From: Pempheris klunzingeri
Taxonomy: Eukaryota > Chordata > Actinopteri > Acropomatiformes > Pempheridae
DNA: 64,000 bases
NCBI RefSeq assembly: GCF_042242105.1
Contig: NC_092014.1
Coordinates: 14,017,874-14,081,873 of the forward strand
Direction of reading: 5' to 3'
In this document: positions 15,693 to 50,080 of the stretch, one piece after another
Layout of the letters: every line of letters starts with the position of its first letter
Numbering within the stretch: the first letter of the stretch is position 1
Notes under the pieces: generated by a model
What the model was told of the DNA's origin: nothing
The model's input: the letters and a program-made list of their open reading frames with translations, nothing else
Databases searched by the model: none
Position numbers and translations under genes: made by a program

Positions 15693-17360
15693 CATTGAAA
15701 CTTTTCATACCACCCCGAGAACATCTGTGGGTTGTTTCTTACATTTGAAGTTAGAAATGTCCTGCTCCATGTCGTTCACACAGTGGGTTTTAAACATAGT
15801 AGATGATGGCTGTTGAGTTTTAGACTTTTGCCAGGTTTCTTTGTCAGTTGGGCCAGTATCTCTAGTGCAGCTTTATATTTTCATATGTCGTTGGTGACAC
15901 GTTGCACTATGTTTTGTAAGTTTGAAACATTTGTGTTCATGTGACATGATGTGTTGTCAATATCGAAGGAGAGCCAGCATGATTACACGCAATAACAAAA
16001 CCCTTTTTATAAATGCGCTGGTCTGTTATTACCATGTTATTCAACAGAATGTAATGCAGCAATAAGAAAAACACCGCTCAGAACTTATTTCATATTGAAC
16101 ACGATTTCATTTGTTGATTTAATAGGTGGATTTATTTGTTACCAGTAAAATGCTGGTCATTTTTTTTATATGAATTTTCATTGCATTTCTTTCCATCATT
16201 CAAAACATTTACTTTGGAGTTTAAAAAGTAGCCTTGAAGAATGTCTTTATCGTTGCAACAACATAATGAGCTTAATTTCTGCCTACCAGCATGAGGAGGA
16301 CACGTCAGACAGGTTTCTACAAAGAGAGGTATTTTGGATTTACAGCTTTGACACAGTGAAACCTAATTGTTTTAATGAATGAGCGCTGCTGAGGCATTTG
16401 TTTATGACCTGCTGTTAGGTCTGCTCCTACCCCATTAAACAGTAAAAGTAAAATGATTTTCTGTAATAAATTACTCAATAGTAAGGAAAACTGAAAAGAC
16501 TGATCCATGGACAGAAAATGAATGGGTGTCTATTTTTACAATTTCAAGTCATTTTTCATGCAAAAACATTCAATAGTTCAAGCACCTCAAATGTGAAGGT
16601 TATCTGCTTTTCTTTTGAATTATTTTAATAACCTTCATTTATTTGTAATAATTTAGAATTTTGTTCTTTAGTTTCGACAGAACAAGCATTTTGATGGTGT
16701 GTCACATTAGACTATGAGGACGTGATGTTTATTCCCACAATGAAAATAATCACTGGTTGGAGTCCACCACTCACAACACATCACAGCTACTTTGTGCAAC
16801 ATTCATATATTTTTATATTCTTAATCCTTCACATCATGTGTGTACTATATTACAAATATGGGTGCAGTTACCCTGTGCAGTTACATCATATGCAATCATC
16901 ATTGTCATATGTATAAGTGAATCTCTTCTATAGTTTGCATATACTTTCTATCACTATCTTCATCACTCAAATTACTCTTTCCTCTGTTTTTGACTTGCCA
17001 GTAAATTTCCCCACTTTGGGATTAATAAGGTTGATTTATCTACAAAATAGTTCAAATGAGCTCCACCTCAACCAGCTACAGCAGTAAAACTCAGGTTTTA
17101 CACTGATGCATCAGTAATAATAATGTAATGATTTAGTACTTTAACAGGCCCAGGGGCCATTGCTCTGCAGATTCTCCTGATTATACTTTTACTGGAGAAA
17201 CATTTTCAGTGTTGGACTTATGGCATTAGTGGGGATCTGACAGTGCTTCCCCTGCTATGAAGATGTTTTGTTTTTGTGTTTCAAAGGTTTCCCCCCCCCT
17301 CTTTATTCACTATATTAATGAAAGCAGATCACATGGAATGTATGACTTTATACCTGGTGC
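15693..17360. other. map9 3' UTR and intergenic region before ugdh
   Basis: A possible poly(A) signal is AATAAA at 16465. At about 17000-17040 the text AAATTTCCCCACTTTGGGAT followed by AATAAG resembles the 3' tail common to teleost non-LTR retroposons, so part of 16.7-17.04 kb may be a truncated copy. No gene is seen. Confidence 0.4.
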
Positions 17361-17369
17361 TTTTACTCT

Positions 17370-17672
17370 GAAAGTGTCACGCCGGAAGTGTGTGCCCCGC
17401 CGCCCGCTGCCATGACGGAGCTGGTCGGCGGTAGGTTTGGCAGAAGTACCTCAGTGTAGGTAACAGAAGGCGGTGCAGGAAAAGTTGTGAGAGAAGCTGA
17501 GGTGGTGTTAGTTTGTCCGTCTTTACTGGTTTATCTCTGTTTAAAGACATCAGCGGTTTGTGACAGAGCAGCGGCTCCGGAACCGACGGCCGCTCGGACA
17601 CATTTACCGTAAAGAGAGGAGCTAACCTAATCTGCGCATTCCTGAAGTTCACCGACTGTCGAGTTGGCAGAG
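17370..17672 (+). promoter_or_regulatory. Putative ugdh first (non-coding) exon and promoter
   Basis: A GC- and CpG-rich island starts at about 17380 and ends at the donor GGCAGAG/GTAATG. The next acceptor that fits is TTTGCAG immediately before the ugdh ATG at 18570, so the first exon is probably wholly untranslated. An alternative donor (GGCG/GTAGGT) lies at about 17430. Confidence 0.5.
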
Positions 17673-18114
17673 GTAATGTAACGTTAGCTAACATCCGAAA
17701 GCTAGCTGGTCCAACACAGACCGTCCGTTCATTTGTTTCTTCTGTTTAGCTCAAGTCAAACGAGGTAAACTAGCGTCGCTACGGTCCTGCTGATGTGTCA
17801 TGATGCCCCGCAGAAAGGGAGAAAAAGGTTTCTGGGATAAAAGGTCGTTTTTCCCCGTGTCTGCTAGACGTGGCTGAGCTGCAATGAAAGGCTCTTTATT
17901 TTCTACCAGGCTGCGACGGTACGACTGGTACTGCACCGATGAACATTGAATGTGAAGACTTAAAGATGATGGTGATTCAGAAACAAAAACCAAAAGTGTT
18001 TGAAAGAACCTAAACTTGACTTCTCTGGTTGAGCTTTGGAACCTGTGCAGGTTACAGTTTTGCACAAGTTGAGACACTTTAGCTCAGAGGACAGATGAAT
18101 GGAAACGCACTGTA

Positions 18115-18350
18115 GGGCTGCTACTAATGGTCAATTAATCTGCCAGTTGTTTTTTTACAATCAAAAACTCCTAAAACCCAAATCAAAACCCAGAGATATT
18201 AAGTGAACTGGCACATGAGGGACAGAGAGACAGTGAAGAAGGTGGGAAAAAGTAAATGTTTGGCATTTTTGCTTTAAACATTAATCAAACAATGGACTAC
18301 TCTCAAAATAGTTTTTATTAATTTTATTGTTGATAAACTGACCAAACTTT
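18115..18350 (+). repeat. Dispersed teleost repeat, copy 1 (ugdh intron 1)
   Basis: Opens GGGCTGCTACTAATGGTCAA and contains a poorly conserved TTTGGCATTTTTGCTT core followed by a TCAAAATAG...ATTAATTTTATTGTTGAT-type end. The same order of words recurs at about 19.92, 40.37 (reversed), 48.09 and 62.0 kb (reversed). It looks like an old non-autonomous repeat; I do not name the family. Confidence 0.55.
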
Positions 18351-18533
18351 TAAGCTCTTAAGTCTGAATTGATCAGTTGATTTGGTTTGAGCAGGACTAT
18401 TCATAATGAGAACCTAATTGTTAGATTTAAAAAAAGAACAGACTTTTCTGAAATCAAACCCAGTATCAGTTGGCGTATAATTCAGATTTTTCCCCCTCTG
18501 TAGTAAAACACAAATCTACTCCCTCTTACCTGA

Positions 18534-22349
<3,816 letters not shown>

Positions 22350-22807
22350 AACTCCGTTCGTCTCCACACACGATATGCAACACATTCCTCTCGCAACTTT
22401 TTTTATTGGTGGATAAACATTTTGTTCAAGTCCAGTCCCTCTGCTGTTGGTACATGTCTAATGATCAAACCGTGCAACTATTTGCTCCCCTGCAGTATGT
22501 TGGATGAGAGGAAGAAGTTGAGCCTTCAGTCCAAAATTGTGTGAATGTGATCGACTATTGATTTTATACATTTCATGTCAAGTAGCAGCCAAACATTTCT
22601 GATGCAGTGCTACATGCACTGTCTATTGTAGTCGATTTCAAATGAACACTATGTGAGTCCTTTCCTGAAATATTTACTGTATAATCAAGTATTATTGCTA
22701 AATTGCAAAATTTTATACTGTTTTAAAATATTTTTATAAATCATCTTGCTGTTTGTTAATCAGTATGTGTCCTCTGTGTCAGTGACTGTTTACTAAAAGG
22801 CCAATGC

Positions 22808-22813
22808 AATAAA
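22808..22813 (+). terminator. ugdh poly(A) signal
   Basis: AATAAA about 460 bp after the stop codon, followed by GT-rich sequence (TGTGATGTGTGTCC), a typical downstream element. Confidence 0.8.
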
Positions 22814-23769
22814 ATGTGATGTGTGTCCTTAATTTGTGCCTGTTGATTTTTCCAGTGATGTTGAAAGGATAAAGACAATACCAGCAAATGCAGACTGATT
22901 AGTTTTAATTCTTTAAATACAAAATTTACATTTCAAAGATTCGTCTTCTCTAAACAATCGCATGTTTCTTGCCCATATGTAAAATGAATATTTTATTACA
23001 TTAGGAAAAGTACAGCTTGAGGCCACATTGGCTCTCTCATTAGATACAGAGAGATACAGCACCTGATACTTCTCTACCACTGTGGTCTCAAATCATGCTT
23101 TTTCTCATGTGATGTGAAAAGAACTTTAAAACGTGGCCTTCAACAGCGTTGCAAGTCTTCAGCCACTAAAGATGTGTTTTTATCATTTCACCTCGAGGCT
23201 GCTTCAAAAGCCCACAGACATCAAAGAGCTCATAAACAGTTTTTGCAGTTAGGTCAGTAGTCTCAGTACTTTACCTGATGTCCAGGCCCCCTGAGGAGAC
23301 GTGAATGTGATTTAGGGGCCCCTGAGGTGCAGAGATAGCAATTTACAGCTGCTGCCCAACACCAGGTTGTATTTTCTCATCCCAGAGTTACATGGACAGG
23401 GTCTGCACTCATGTCTACATATCTGCAGGCCTCCTCACCTCTGCTTGCTCTCTTTGATCTCCTCTCCCTAAAGTGTAGACATCTGGGTTGTCGCAGATGA
23501 AAAGAGGGGGACGAACGCACTGAAACGTAACAGAAGTCACAGAGTGGTCCCTGTCCTTACATGAGTCTTGTTTATGTCACTTCTGTGCCCTTAATACCCT
23601 CCCTGCTTTCTTTTCTGACACCACTCATATATGTTAAATGTGTTTCCTGTGCTATGGCTTACAGTGAAGTCTTACTGAAGCGGATTTTGTCACCGGATAT
23701 GTGCATAAGTTATAGATGGGGGTGAGATTAAATGGAGGAAGCTTCTAGAAGCTGCTGGTTTGGTGCTTT
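22814..23769. other. Convergent 3' region of ugdh and lias
   Basis: The two genes converge here. On the minus strand AATAAA (22997-22992) is a plausible lias poly(A) signal, giving a lias 3' UTR of about 770 bp. No other gene is visible. Confidence 0.55.
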
Positions 23770-27959
<4,190 letters not shown>

Positions 27960-28491
27960 GACTTTAAGCTAACAGGCGGCTGTCATTGACAACAAACCTC
28001 GACTAGCGACTGCTTTGGTCTGGTGCTGCATTCACGTTATGTCGACAAAATGGGAAGATAAGGACATTTAAGGATTATTCCAACACCAGTTAAATACGCT
28101 AAACTAGTAAGTGACCAATAAATGATAATGTAACTCGAAGCGACGATGACTTTGGGAAGCACTCAAAATGTCACGATATCCCACATTCAGATGTACGACA
28201 TTGCTAGGAGGCTCATTTGAACGGTTGGGTTTATCACAGCCGATTTATCACAGTATGACTTGAACGCGGCAGAGTTAATTAGGAGAAACGTCGCCACGTT
28301 GACATACAACAGCGTCTTTATGTCGGTTGGTATTTACTCCCATTTTTACAGATATAATGTTTTAATAATTGCTGCATTTCTTTTAAAACGATAATCGGAA
28401 CATACTACGCAAATCAGCCTAAATTTCCTCGCTTGACTTGTAATGCCTGATGATGGCACGTACGTGGTCTACAACTGCGTCGTGACGTCCT
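27960..28491. promoter_or_regulatory. Shared bidirectional promoter of lias (-) and rpl9 (+)
   Basis: Only about 530 bp separate the lias ATG from the rpl9 first exon. A CRE-like TGACGTC at 28483 sits directly before the pyrimidine-rich rpl9 start. Confidence 0.65.
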
Positions 28492-28521
28492 TCCTTCCTC
28501 CTTTCCTCTGCTACCGGCGAG
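28492..28521 (+). promoter_or_regulatory. rpl9 non-coding exon 1 with 5' TOP-like start
   Basis: A run of pyrimidines (TTCCTTCCTCCTTTCCTCTG) leads into CTACCGGCGAG and a consensus GTGAGG donor. Vertebrate ribosomal protein mRNAs start in such terminal oligopyrimidine (TOP) tracts, which place their translation under mTOR control. The exact cap site within the tract is not certain. Confidence 0.7.
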
Positions 28522-29176
28522 GTGAGGATAGCAGAAATATCACTGCTTGGGTTTCATCTAACTCCATCTGTGTCATTTAAACATGTTGCTGGCTTAATTT
28601 TAGACTGTCTGATGTGGACAGTGTTGTCTTCCACTACATAGGCTGTATTTTGCCTTTACGTTAAGTTTATTAGGTGATATGTTAGTTGTTTTTCCCGCTA
28701 TCCGTGTGAGGCCTGGTGTAGCAGCACTGTCCGTGTTAATGGCCGCAGTGCATATTTAACAATAATACCATGAAAACACAGTGTTCCTCTGGCTCCATTT
28801 GTTAATTGCACCCACAATCATGTTGGAGAGTTATCTCTTATGTGATAGACGTGGTTAACGCCGGTGCCTAATGTAGCTTGTTGTATAATGTAGCATTAGC
28901 GCAAAGGCTAGTTGTAATAAGACTGTGTGGCTGTGCCCTAACGTTAGACACTGAGTTTTACAATGGCCACTTTTGAGTCAGAAACTGTGTTAACCTGAAG
29001 ACTTAATGTCATCAAGTAGTATTCTGATGTATACAGTGCCACGCCAGCTGGATAATTTTGCACCCTCTAAACTTGCATGTCAGACCCATGAGTCCCTGAA
29101 GTGAAGCTGTCCTGTATCAGGGGATGCAGACAAGCTTCAGAGCATTTAACACTCATCGTATCTGTCTTTCCGTAGA

Positions 29177-33149
<3,973 letters not shown>

Positions 33150-33174
33150 ATATTCACCATGTCCTGTTATGACC

Positions 33175-33180
33175 AATAAA
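33175..33180 (+). terminator. rpl9 poly(A) signal
   Basis: AATAAA in GACCAATAAAATTACC, 26 bp after the exon 7b stop, the short 3' UTR typical of ribosomal protein genes. Confidence 0.88.
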
Positions 33181-33189
33181 ATTACCAAC

Positions 33190-34413
33190 TTTTCCAGTTA
33201 TTCGGCACTGGTTCTTTTGTCACCTTAATTTTGATTCTGTTGGTATCAGGTCAGAATGACTTTAGCTTCATAACAGCACTCAACAGTATGAATTCAAAGT
33301 TTTTGATTCATTCAAACTTGAACAAAGGACAATGTATCTGCATCTGGAAATTGGTTTGTCATTGTTTTGACACAATACTGAAAAAAGTTACGAAGAAATG
33401 TTTTACTTTGTAGTTAAATGTGTTTCACCAGTAACAGGTCCCTGACATGTAAGAATAGAAGAGTAACACCACATTTGGAGAATGTGTCAGTGATGGTATA
33501 TCTATATTTTGATGTATTTATTGACATAATGCAGAATGTGCACTCCTGACAGACTCGCAGACAAGTTTCAGTTTCAGTGTCTCAGCCTTTTAATTTGACA
33601 CGCTACATGACAAGTTTAGGACTGCTAAACATATTCTTCTCTTAAACATTCAGTTTCCTTTCATTATAAAGCACAGAGGGGCTCTCCAGCTCCTTTTTAC
33701 CCCGTGTGTTGTTTCATCCCTTATGCAGTTGCAACTTTACCATTACTTGATACAAACTGATGGGAGCGAAGTGTAACAGGGTTGGTCATCCCAGCATCTG
33801 CCATCTGCAAACATCAAAAACACAGAAGTCAGTCGACGCTACGCCAACCAAAATCTGAAATTGTTTGATGAGGCCAGACTCACATCACCACATAGACACA
33901 GACACAGACAAAGGAGCTACATATGAACTGAGGATCAAAAGTCACCATAAACCCCAAGTCAAAGACAATTTGACTCTGAAAGAATTACTTTAAACAAAGC
34001 CATGTGTATAATTTATCACATTGCCCTCCATCACCTCTGATTTTAACTGACAAAATGTACAAAAACAACACTACTGTAACTATTTCCTCACAAAATGTGT
34101 TGTGATTTACCTCCAGTGTTCATCTGCATACAGCACTGATCCATGGTATTATCAGGTTTTCCTGCACACCAGTACTTTTAACCGAAACTTGTACCATCAA
34201 TCCAGAACCAAGCAGAGCATCAGAAGACAGAAAACAATTAAGCCCGACATTATTTATACCCCTGGCAAATTTTGACTTAAAGTTACTTTTATTCAACCAG
34301 CAAGTTTTTTCTTGATTGGAAATGGCACAGGCGTCTCCCAGAAGATAATAAGACGATGTACAAGAGGCATCGTGGAAAAAAAATATTTCTCAGCTTTTAT
34401 TTACATTTGAACA

Positions 34414-34463
<50 letters not shown>

Positions 34464-36600
34464 CAACAACATCTTTTAAAATGTACCTTTGAGTTTTCGA
34501 AGTCCTAAATGATGTTTTTGTCAGTTAAAATCAAAAGTGATGAATGACAGAGAACCACACAATACACATGGCTCTGTTAAATAAGTCTTTTTTCTTAAAT
34601 CATGCTGTATTCATTTATCAAATCACTGCACAACAGTACATTTGGGTTTATATTATTAGTAAATAGTTTACACATGTCCCAGTTACCACACAGTTGTGAT
34701 GGCTGCCAACATATTGTATAGTGCTGGGAATACTCGTTGTGTAACCATCTCCTCCCATCAATCTGTGCTAAACCTCCCCAGTGATCCCTGTACTGACACA
34801 GCTGCAGGCACTATCATTCAACACACACTTGGTAGACGTGCGATTGTGTGTATGTTTGTGTATTCAACCGTGTTCGTGTCCACACTTCAAGTAATTGTTA
34901 TTAAGAAAAATAAACTGCAAGTAATGTAAACAGAAGCTGGAGATCCTCTGATCCTCTTAGTAAGAGGAGATTAAATTATCATTAATAATTATACTTCTCA
35001 TGAAATGATTGTGACAATGTGATTTATTCTTGATAAATAAAGTGTATATCTTCTCAACTTTATTGATCAAACTCTTCCAAACATATCACAGTGAAACTTA
35101 AACCACAATTAACCTTTGCAAACTGTGTATTCAGGCTTTAACAAACTTGGGGGTATTGAACAATTATTCCAACTTTATGGGCAACAGTGTATTTCACATG
35201 CACTTATGGAACTGTTAAAGACATTTTCTGCTGTGAAGATTTTCTCAAAATCACTAATGATCTCTTCAAAAACATCACAAGTCTTCCCCATTGCTTACGC
35301 AAAAGGAACATTTATACTGAGTGTTGTAATGTAGTGCAATGAGGAAGGGCAGGGTAATGTAGCGGGTCCACCTGATCTTCTGAAAATGAGATAATGTTTG
35401 TTTCTGAGGACCAAAGCTATGACATTAGTAACATTTACATCTGACATTGACAACAAAGACCACAGTTAACTTCCTGCTGCCTTTTCATTGTGACTGTGAT
35501 TTTAATTTTATTTCCCTAAACTCCTTAAACAAACCTCAACCAAAGGTTGCAGATCAGGAAACACTCATTGATAAACAATGTTGTCTTGACAAATAAATGA
35601 AACAACATACAATACTGTCTACAGAAATACCTCTGAGTCTCTCTTTGTTTACTTTTTGATTTACTTTAGATGGTCAGATGGACACCTATATTTCTTAGAA
35701 ATGAAGTTGAGATTGTGCGGTCAATCAGTGTATACAATAATATTTTACTATATTGGACTTAAATTATATGTGAAAATCTGTTACAGCTGCTTCAGAGAGT
35801 TGTCTCAAAATTCTTGTTTTGCCCTGTAGCGCACACTTTTTATGTAATGTACCCACTGAGTGCTCTTTTAAAGCAGCAATTTAAGTTTGTATTGGATACT
35901 CTGGTAGAAAGTATTGAACATTTATTCATTACTTGTTTACTCACACGTTTTTTACTCACACATTTAGGTACGATATACATAACTGGATGCACTTTGACAT
36001 TAATGAAAATGTTCCCACTATAATCTGGATACTCACTTGCTCTCTTGAGATTTTGCTGGGTAATATTCACACCCCTTATCTTTATTATGGTATATTTAAT
36101 TGTGTCACTTCATCGGTCATATGTTAATCAGATGTGTTTTTTGATCCTTGAATATTCTCATATTTCATCTGAATCATTATCAGTCTGTCTATGTCTGTGT
36201 CTATGCTTTCTAACCTGTATGGTTTATGTTCTATGTGGTGTTCTTATCTTGGCCAAGACACACCTGAATAGAGGAGATTTTTAATCTCAGTGAGGTCCTC
36301 TCTGGCTAAATATAGGCACATATATTTAGTCTACATCATGCAAGGGGTCTAACAGGCGCCTAATTATTAATTAATATCATATAGGTAATCATTGATGATG
36401 AATAAGTATAACTTCATTATTTATAGAAGAAAAGAAAAAATGTATATTGATATGTCAGATTATAAGATTTTATATCTAAGATATACACATTTCTTTTCCT
36501 TTTGTTTATCCTACTTAGTTGACATTTACTCACTTGACGTTTCTTGTCTCCTTTATTTTTCTCGACATTATAATTCTCATATAAATAAACAAAACAAACA
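33190..36600. other. Intergenic region between rpl9 and rfc1
   Basis: AT-rich, with a compound (TG)n(AG)n microsatellite at 34418-34464 and no convincing exon chain. As I recall, human KLB lies in this interval; I see no glycosidase-like klotho sequence here. One weak candidate terminal exon on the minus strand (33728-33808) is discussed in the findings. Confidence 0.55.
34418..34464. repeat. Compound (TG)n(AG)n microsatellite
   Basis: TATATATG followed by about twelve TG units and then about ten AG units. Confidence 0.95.
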
Positions 36601-36624
36601 AATAAATAAAAAACGCACGCTGAG

Positions 36625-36746
36625 TGACGCACCGTTCTTACGTCATATCCAGGCGACAGCAGAGACCTGCTTCGCGCCAAGCAGTTGAGGGGTTTCAGTA
36701 CTTTTCTGACAGCTAAACGGACTCTAACCTGCGACAAAACCTGCTC
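36625..36746 (+). promoter_or_regulatory. Putative rfc1 promoter and 5' UTR with CRE/ATF and E2F sites
   Basis: TTACGTCAT (36638-36646) matches a CRE/ATF site and TTCGCGCCAA (36671-36680) matches the E2F consensus, both just upstream of the ATG. E2F control is expected of S-phase replication genes. Whether the E2F site lies in the promoter or at the transcript start is not decidable here. Confidence 0.6.
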
Positions 36747-47268
<10,522 letters not shown>

Positions 47269-48090
47269 CCGATGACAAAAGCAGGAAAACAAACTGTCCT
47301 GGTTTGCCTGCCTCCCTCCCTGCACAGACTGTTATATTTTTTTCTCTGCACTTGCAACAATCCTTTAATGAGCATCAGAAAGTAGTGAAACTGGTTTTAT
47401 CATCTGTGGGTAACTCATCTGTCCCTCATCCAAACACTCGACTCTGACCACACTGGCCTAGAAATGTCCTTCCTCTTCTTTTTTTTTTTTATCTTCCTGT
47501 TCTGTGTTTTCAGTCAGAGCGTCTCCACAGTGAACAAATGATGCACACGATCTCCCATTATCATGTCTATACACCACTGTAGTAACATATGTCTCAAGAC
47601 ATCTACATGTTTGTAGATCAGGCTGTAAATAATGTGACTCTAATGTAAAAAGAAAACTTGTTACTTTTTGCTAAAACGTTGATACAGAAATGCCTTAGCT
47701 CCACGGTTAGCACCGACACTCCTGTAAATTGCAATTTTGTAAAAATGTCATGAGGATTAATAGAGAAATATGTTGCTTATGAGTGTCTGTGATTGATTTT
47801 TGTCTTTTTTTTTTTGCCCCAAATGAAAAGAGAAAGCACGTTATAGACACTATTTGAAAATGGTTTCAGAGAGTTATTTTACAAAAGTTGTTTAGATCTA
47901 GATTTAGAAAACTCAGACGACCTGATTACTCTAAAATGTTTTGAAAAATTCATCCACTCAAAAGACAATCTCTGAAATAGAATCTAAACTGTATTCAGAG
48001 TGAGGGATGTCCAATAATGCCACTTGCAAACTGCAGCAAAGAAAATTCACTAAATAAGTCACTGAATAATCTGAGGACAAAATTTGGGCT
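47269..48090. other. rfc1 3' UTR and downstream sequence
   Basis: No coding signal. I do not find a canonical AATAAA on the plus strand in the first 500 bases; a variant such as ATTAAT at about 47757 may serve. Several poly(T) and poly(A) runs occur. Confidence 0.4.
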
Positions 48091-48405
48091 GTAACTAACA
48101 ATTACTGTCATGATTACTTTTGTAATTAATCATTTGATCTACAAACTGCCAAATTGTGAAAAAAATGCTCACCACAACTTCACAGAGCCAAAGGTGCTGT
48201 CAGGTTTGTGTCTCATATTGTCCGACCGACTGGAAAACCCAAAGATGTTCAGTTTACACGTGAGAAGCTGGAACCTGACAAAGTGAGACATTATTTCACA
48301 GGTTTTTTTTGCTTGAAGAATTACTTGCATGATCAATCAGTTGTCAAAATAGTTGGCAATTATTTTTCTGTCGATCGACTAATCGTTTTATCGTTTTGGC
48401 CCCAG
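48090..48405 (+). repeat. Dispersed teleost repeat, copy 4 (best preserved)
   Basis: Runs from GGGCTGTAACTAACAATTAC through GTCCGACCGACTGGAAAACC, CCCAAAGATGTTCAGTTTAC and GAGAAGCTGGAACC to an end that reads TTTTCTGTCGATCGACTAAT then CGTTTTATCGTTTTGGCCCC. This is the clearest member of the five-copy family in the window. Confidence 0.65.
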
Positions 48406-49630
48406 GTAGAATCACAGCCAACAACAACGTCTACTGGGTCAAGAAATCAAGGTTCAGCACTTAAAGTGACTCGTCAGTCTGTACTGCTGAAAACACTGAA
48501 TAAGTCTTATCACACAGGTGCACCATTGTAATGTTAGTAGAACCAGGGAGGAAACTTGTCTTTGTGAAGCGAAGACAAACAGAAGAAACAAGCAGTTAGT
48601 AAAACAAGCACGTAGATGAGGCCATATTACACATTTGCTGAGGTGAGGATTTTGCTGGCACTCGATGGACTTCTTAAAACCCTTATGCACCCCTCGGTAC
48701 ATTTTTTGCATTTTTCAACTAAAAATACTCAATAATTTTGCCAATTTTAATGATAATGAGACAAAATTTTGCAAGGATGTCAGTCTTTTACCACATTTTA
48801 AGATTTCAACTTTGAATGTAATAACAGAATTATAATACACTGTGGAGAGAAGAAAGTTCCACCTTTCACCCTTAAAACATTTTTTGCACCATTGACTCCC
48901 ATTAAAACATCACTTTTTGATCCTACTTTAATTACACCATAAAATAATGTTTTACTTATGACTACCTTTTCAATCTAAGCTTTTGGCTTGAAAATTGTAG
49001 TTTTTTTCATTATCCATCATTTGACATCTTTTTCCACTATATGGCTGAGGGCTCCATTATATGCTGTTTCAGTGAATCCTACTTCCGTTGCATTTCTCAC
49101 TATTGCTCCCCAGCAGAATGCATGATTCCAACTAAAATGGTCTGAGTGTGTTGGCAGTGATGTAAAAGTGTGGTATGAATGTGTGTTTTGACAAATTATT
49201 TGATGAGTGTGTGTGTGTGTGTGTGTGTTTGTGTATAGGGAGTTAGAAAGTCATTTTTGCTCATCAAATTTTGCAAATCCCTATCGCTATCTTTCTTATG
49301 CCCACAGACCACATGCACCCACTCACCCCCCCGCCCACAAACACACACCTACACACACACACACACCTATTCGAAGCCCCCAGACACACTACAGCACTTG
49401 TAAAAAGCAATCAAAGTCAAAAGGTCAAAGAATCTAAGGAGGAGCACCCTAGCTTTTTTTTTGCCTGGAAACGTTTTTTGTTTTTTTTTGACCAAAGCAG
49501 TCTTTTTATTGTTTTGGTTTACAGTGCAGCATGTTTATACAGGTGCTGTGTCTGCAAACCTCAAGCTGCACCTAGCTGGTGCTGGCTGGTCATTTCCTCA
49601 GTGACAATGAAGAGACACTTTTGTGTTAGA

Positions 49631-50058
49631 GGAGGCTCTGACTGCTGTCCTGCAGTCGCCTGAGAACGAGGAGGAGATGTCCGGCACAGACACAGGCACT
49701 GAGGACATATCAGGGGAGGCTTCACCTGAAATTCATCCAGATGGGTCTTCCAGCTCCAGCTCAAGTGAGGACATGGATGTCCTCACTTGAGCTGGAGCTG
49801 GAAGACCCATTTCCTCACTTGAGCTGGAGCTGGAAGACCCACTAGTGTGGCTGCTGCTTGGACCAGCAGCAGCCACACTAGTGGGTCATGTCAGAGGAAA
49901 TGGAAGAGCCAGCAGGAGAAGCCAGGCCCTCAAAGAGGTACAGGCAGTGCACATTTTGCATGGGACAGAGAAAGGTCTGGACCCAGTGTGCCAAGTACAG
50001 CAAGTATGGATGCAAAGTATACATGACAGCGATCTGCAGGTCCTGCTCCACTGAGTGA
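49631..50058 (+). pseudogene. Internally deleted piggyBac transposase remnant
   Basis: The 5' part reads LEEALTAVLQSPENEEEMSG then TDTGTEDISGEASPEIHPDG and a serine/acid run, matching the N-terminal acidic region of element 2's transposase (LEEVLAAILQSSEESGED). After the fold-back at 49741-49887 it resumes as KRYRQCTFCMGQRKVWTQCA then KYSKYGCKVYMTAICRSC and a stop at 50056, matching the C-terminal cysteine-rich domain (KRKQCALCTQRRRVWRQCAK). The whole DDD catalytic region is absent, so this is a deletion derivative and not a working gene. Confidence 0.8.
49741..49887. repeat. Two adjacent fold-back inversions inside piggyBac element 1
   Basis: Arms 49741-49774 and 49777-49810 are perfect 34-bp reverse complements with a 2-nt centre. 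A 29-bp stretch of the second arm is then repeated directly (49813-49841). Next, arms 49836-49858 and 49865-49887 are perfect 23-bp reverse complements around a 6-nt loop. The structure occupies the very site where the transposase core is missing. Confidence 0.93.
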
Positions 50059-50080
50059 CCTTTCTCATCATTTGTCAATA

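Noticed and set aside
17411-17430. ATGACGGAGCTGGTCGGCG followed by a donor-like GTAGGT as an alternative ugdh start
   Set aside because: The peptide MTELVGG does not match any UGDH N-terminus, and the downstream [17 protein letters not shown] start is conserved.
17377-18077. Minus-strand open frames of 105 and 108 residues near the ugdh first exon
   Set aside because: They cover a CpG-rich 5' exon and intron start, have no similarity I can name, and lack a supporting splice structure.
33190-36600. A KLB (klotho-beta) gene expected from human gene order
   Set aside because: No frame in this gap shows glycosidase-like klotho sequence, and the gap is too short for its long exons.
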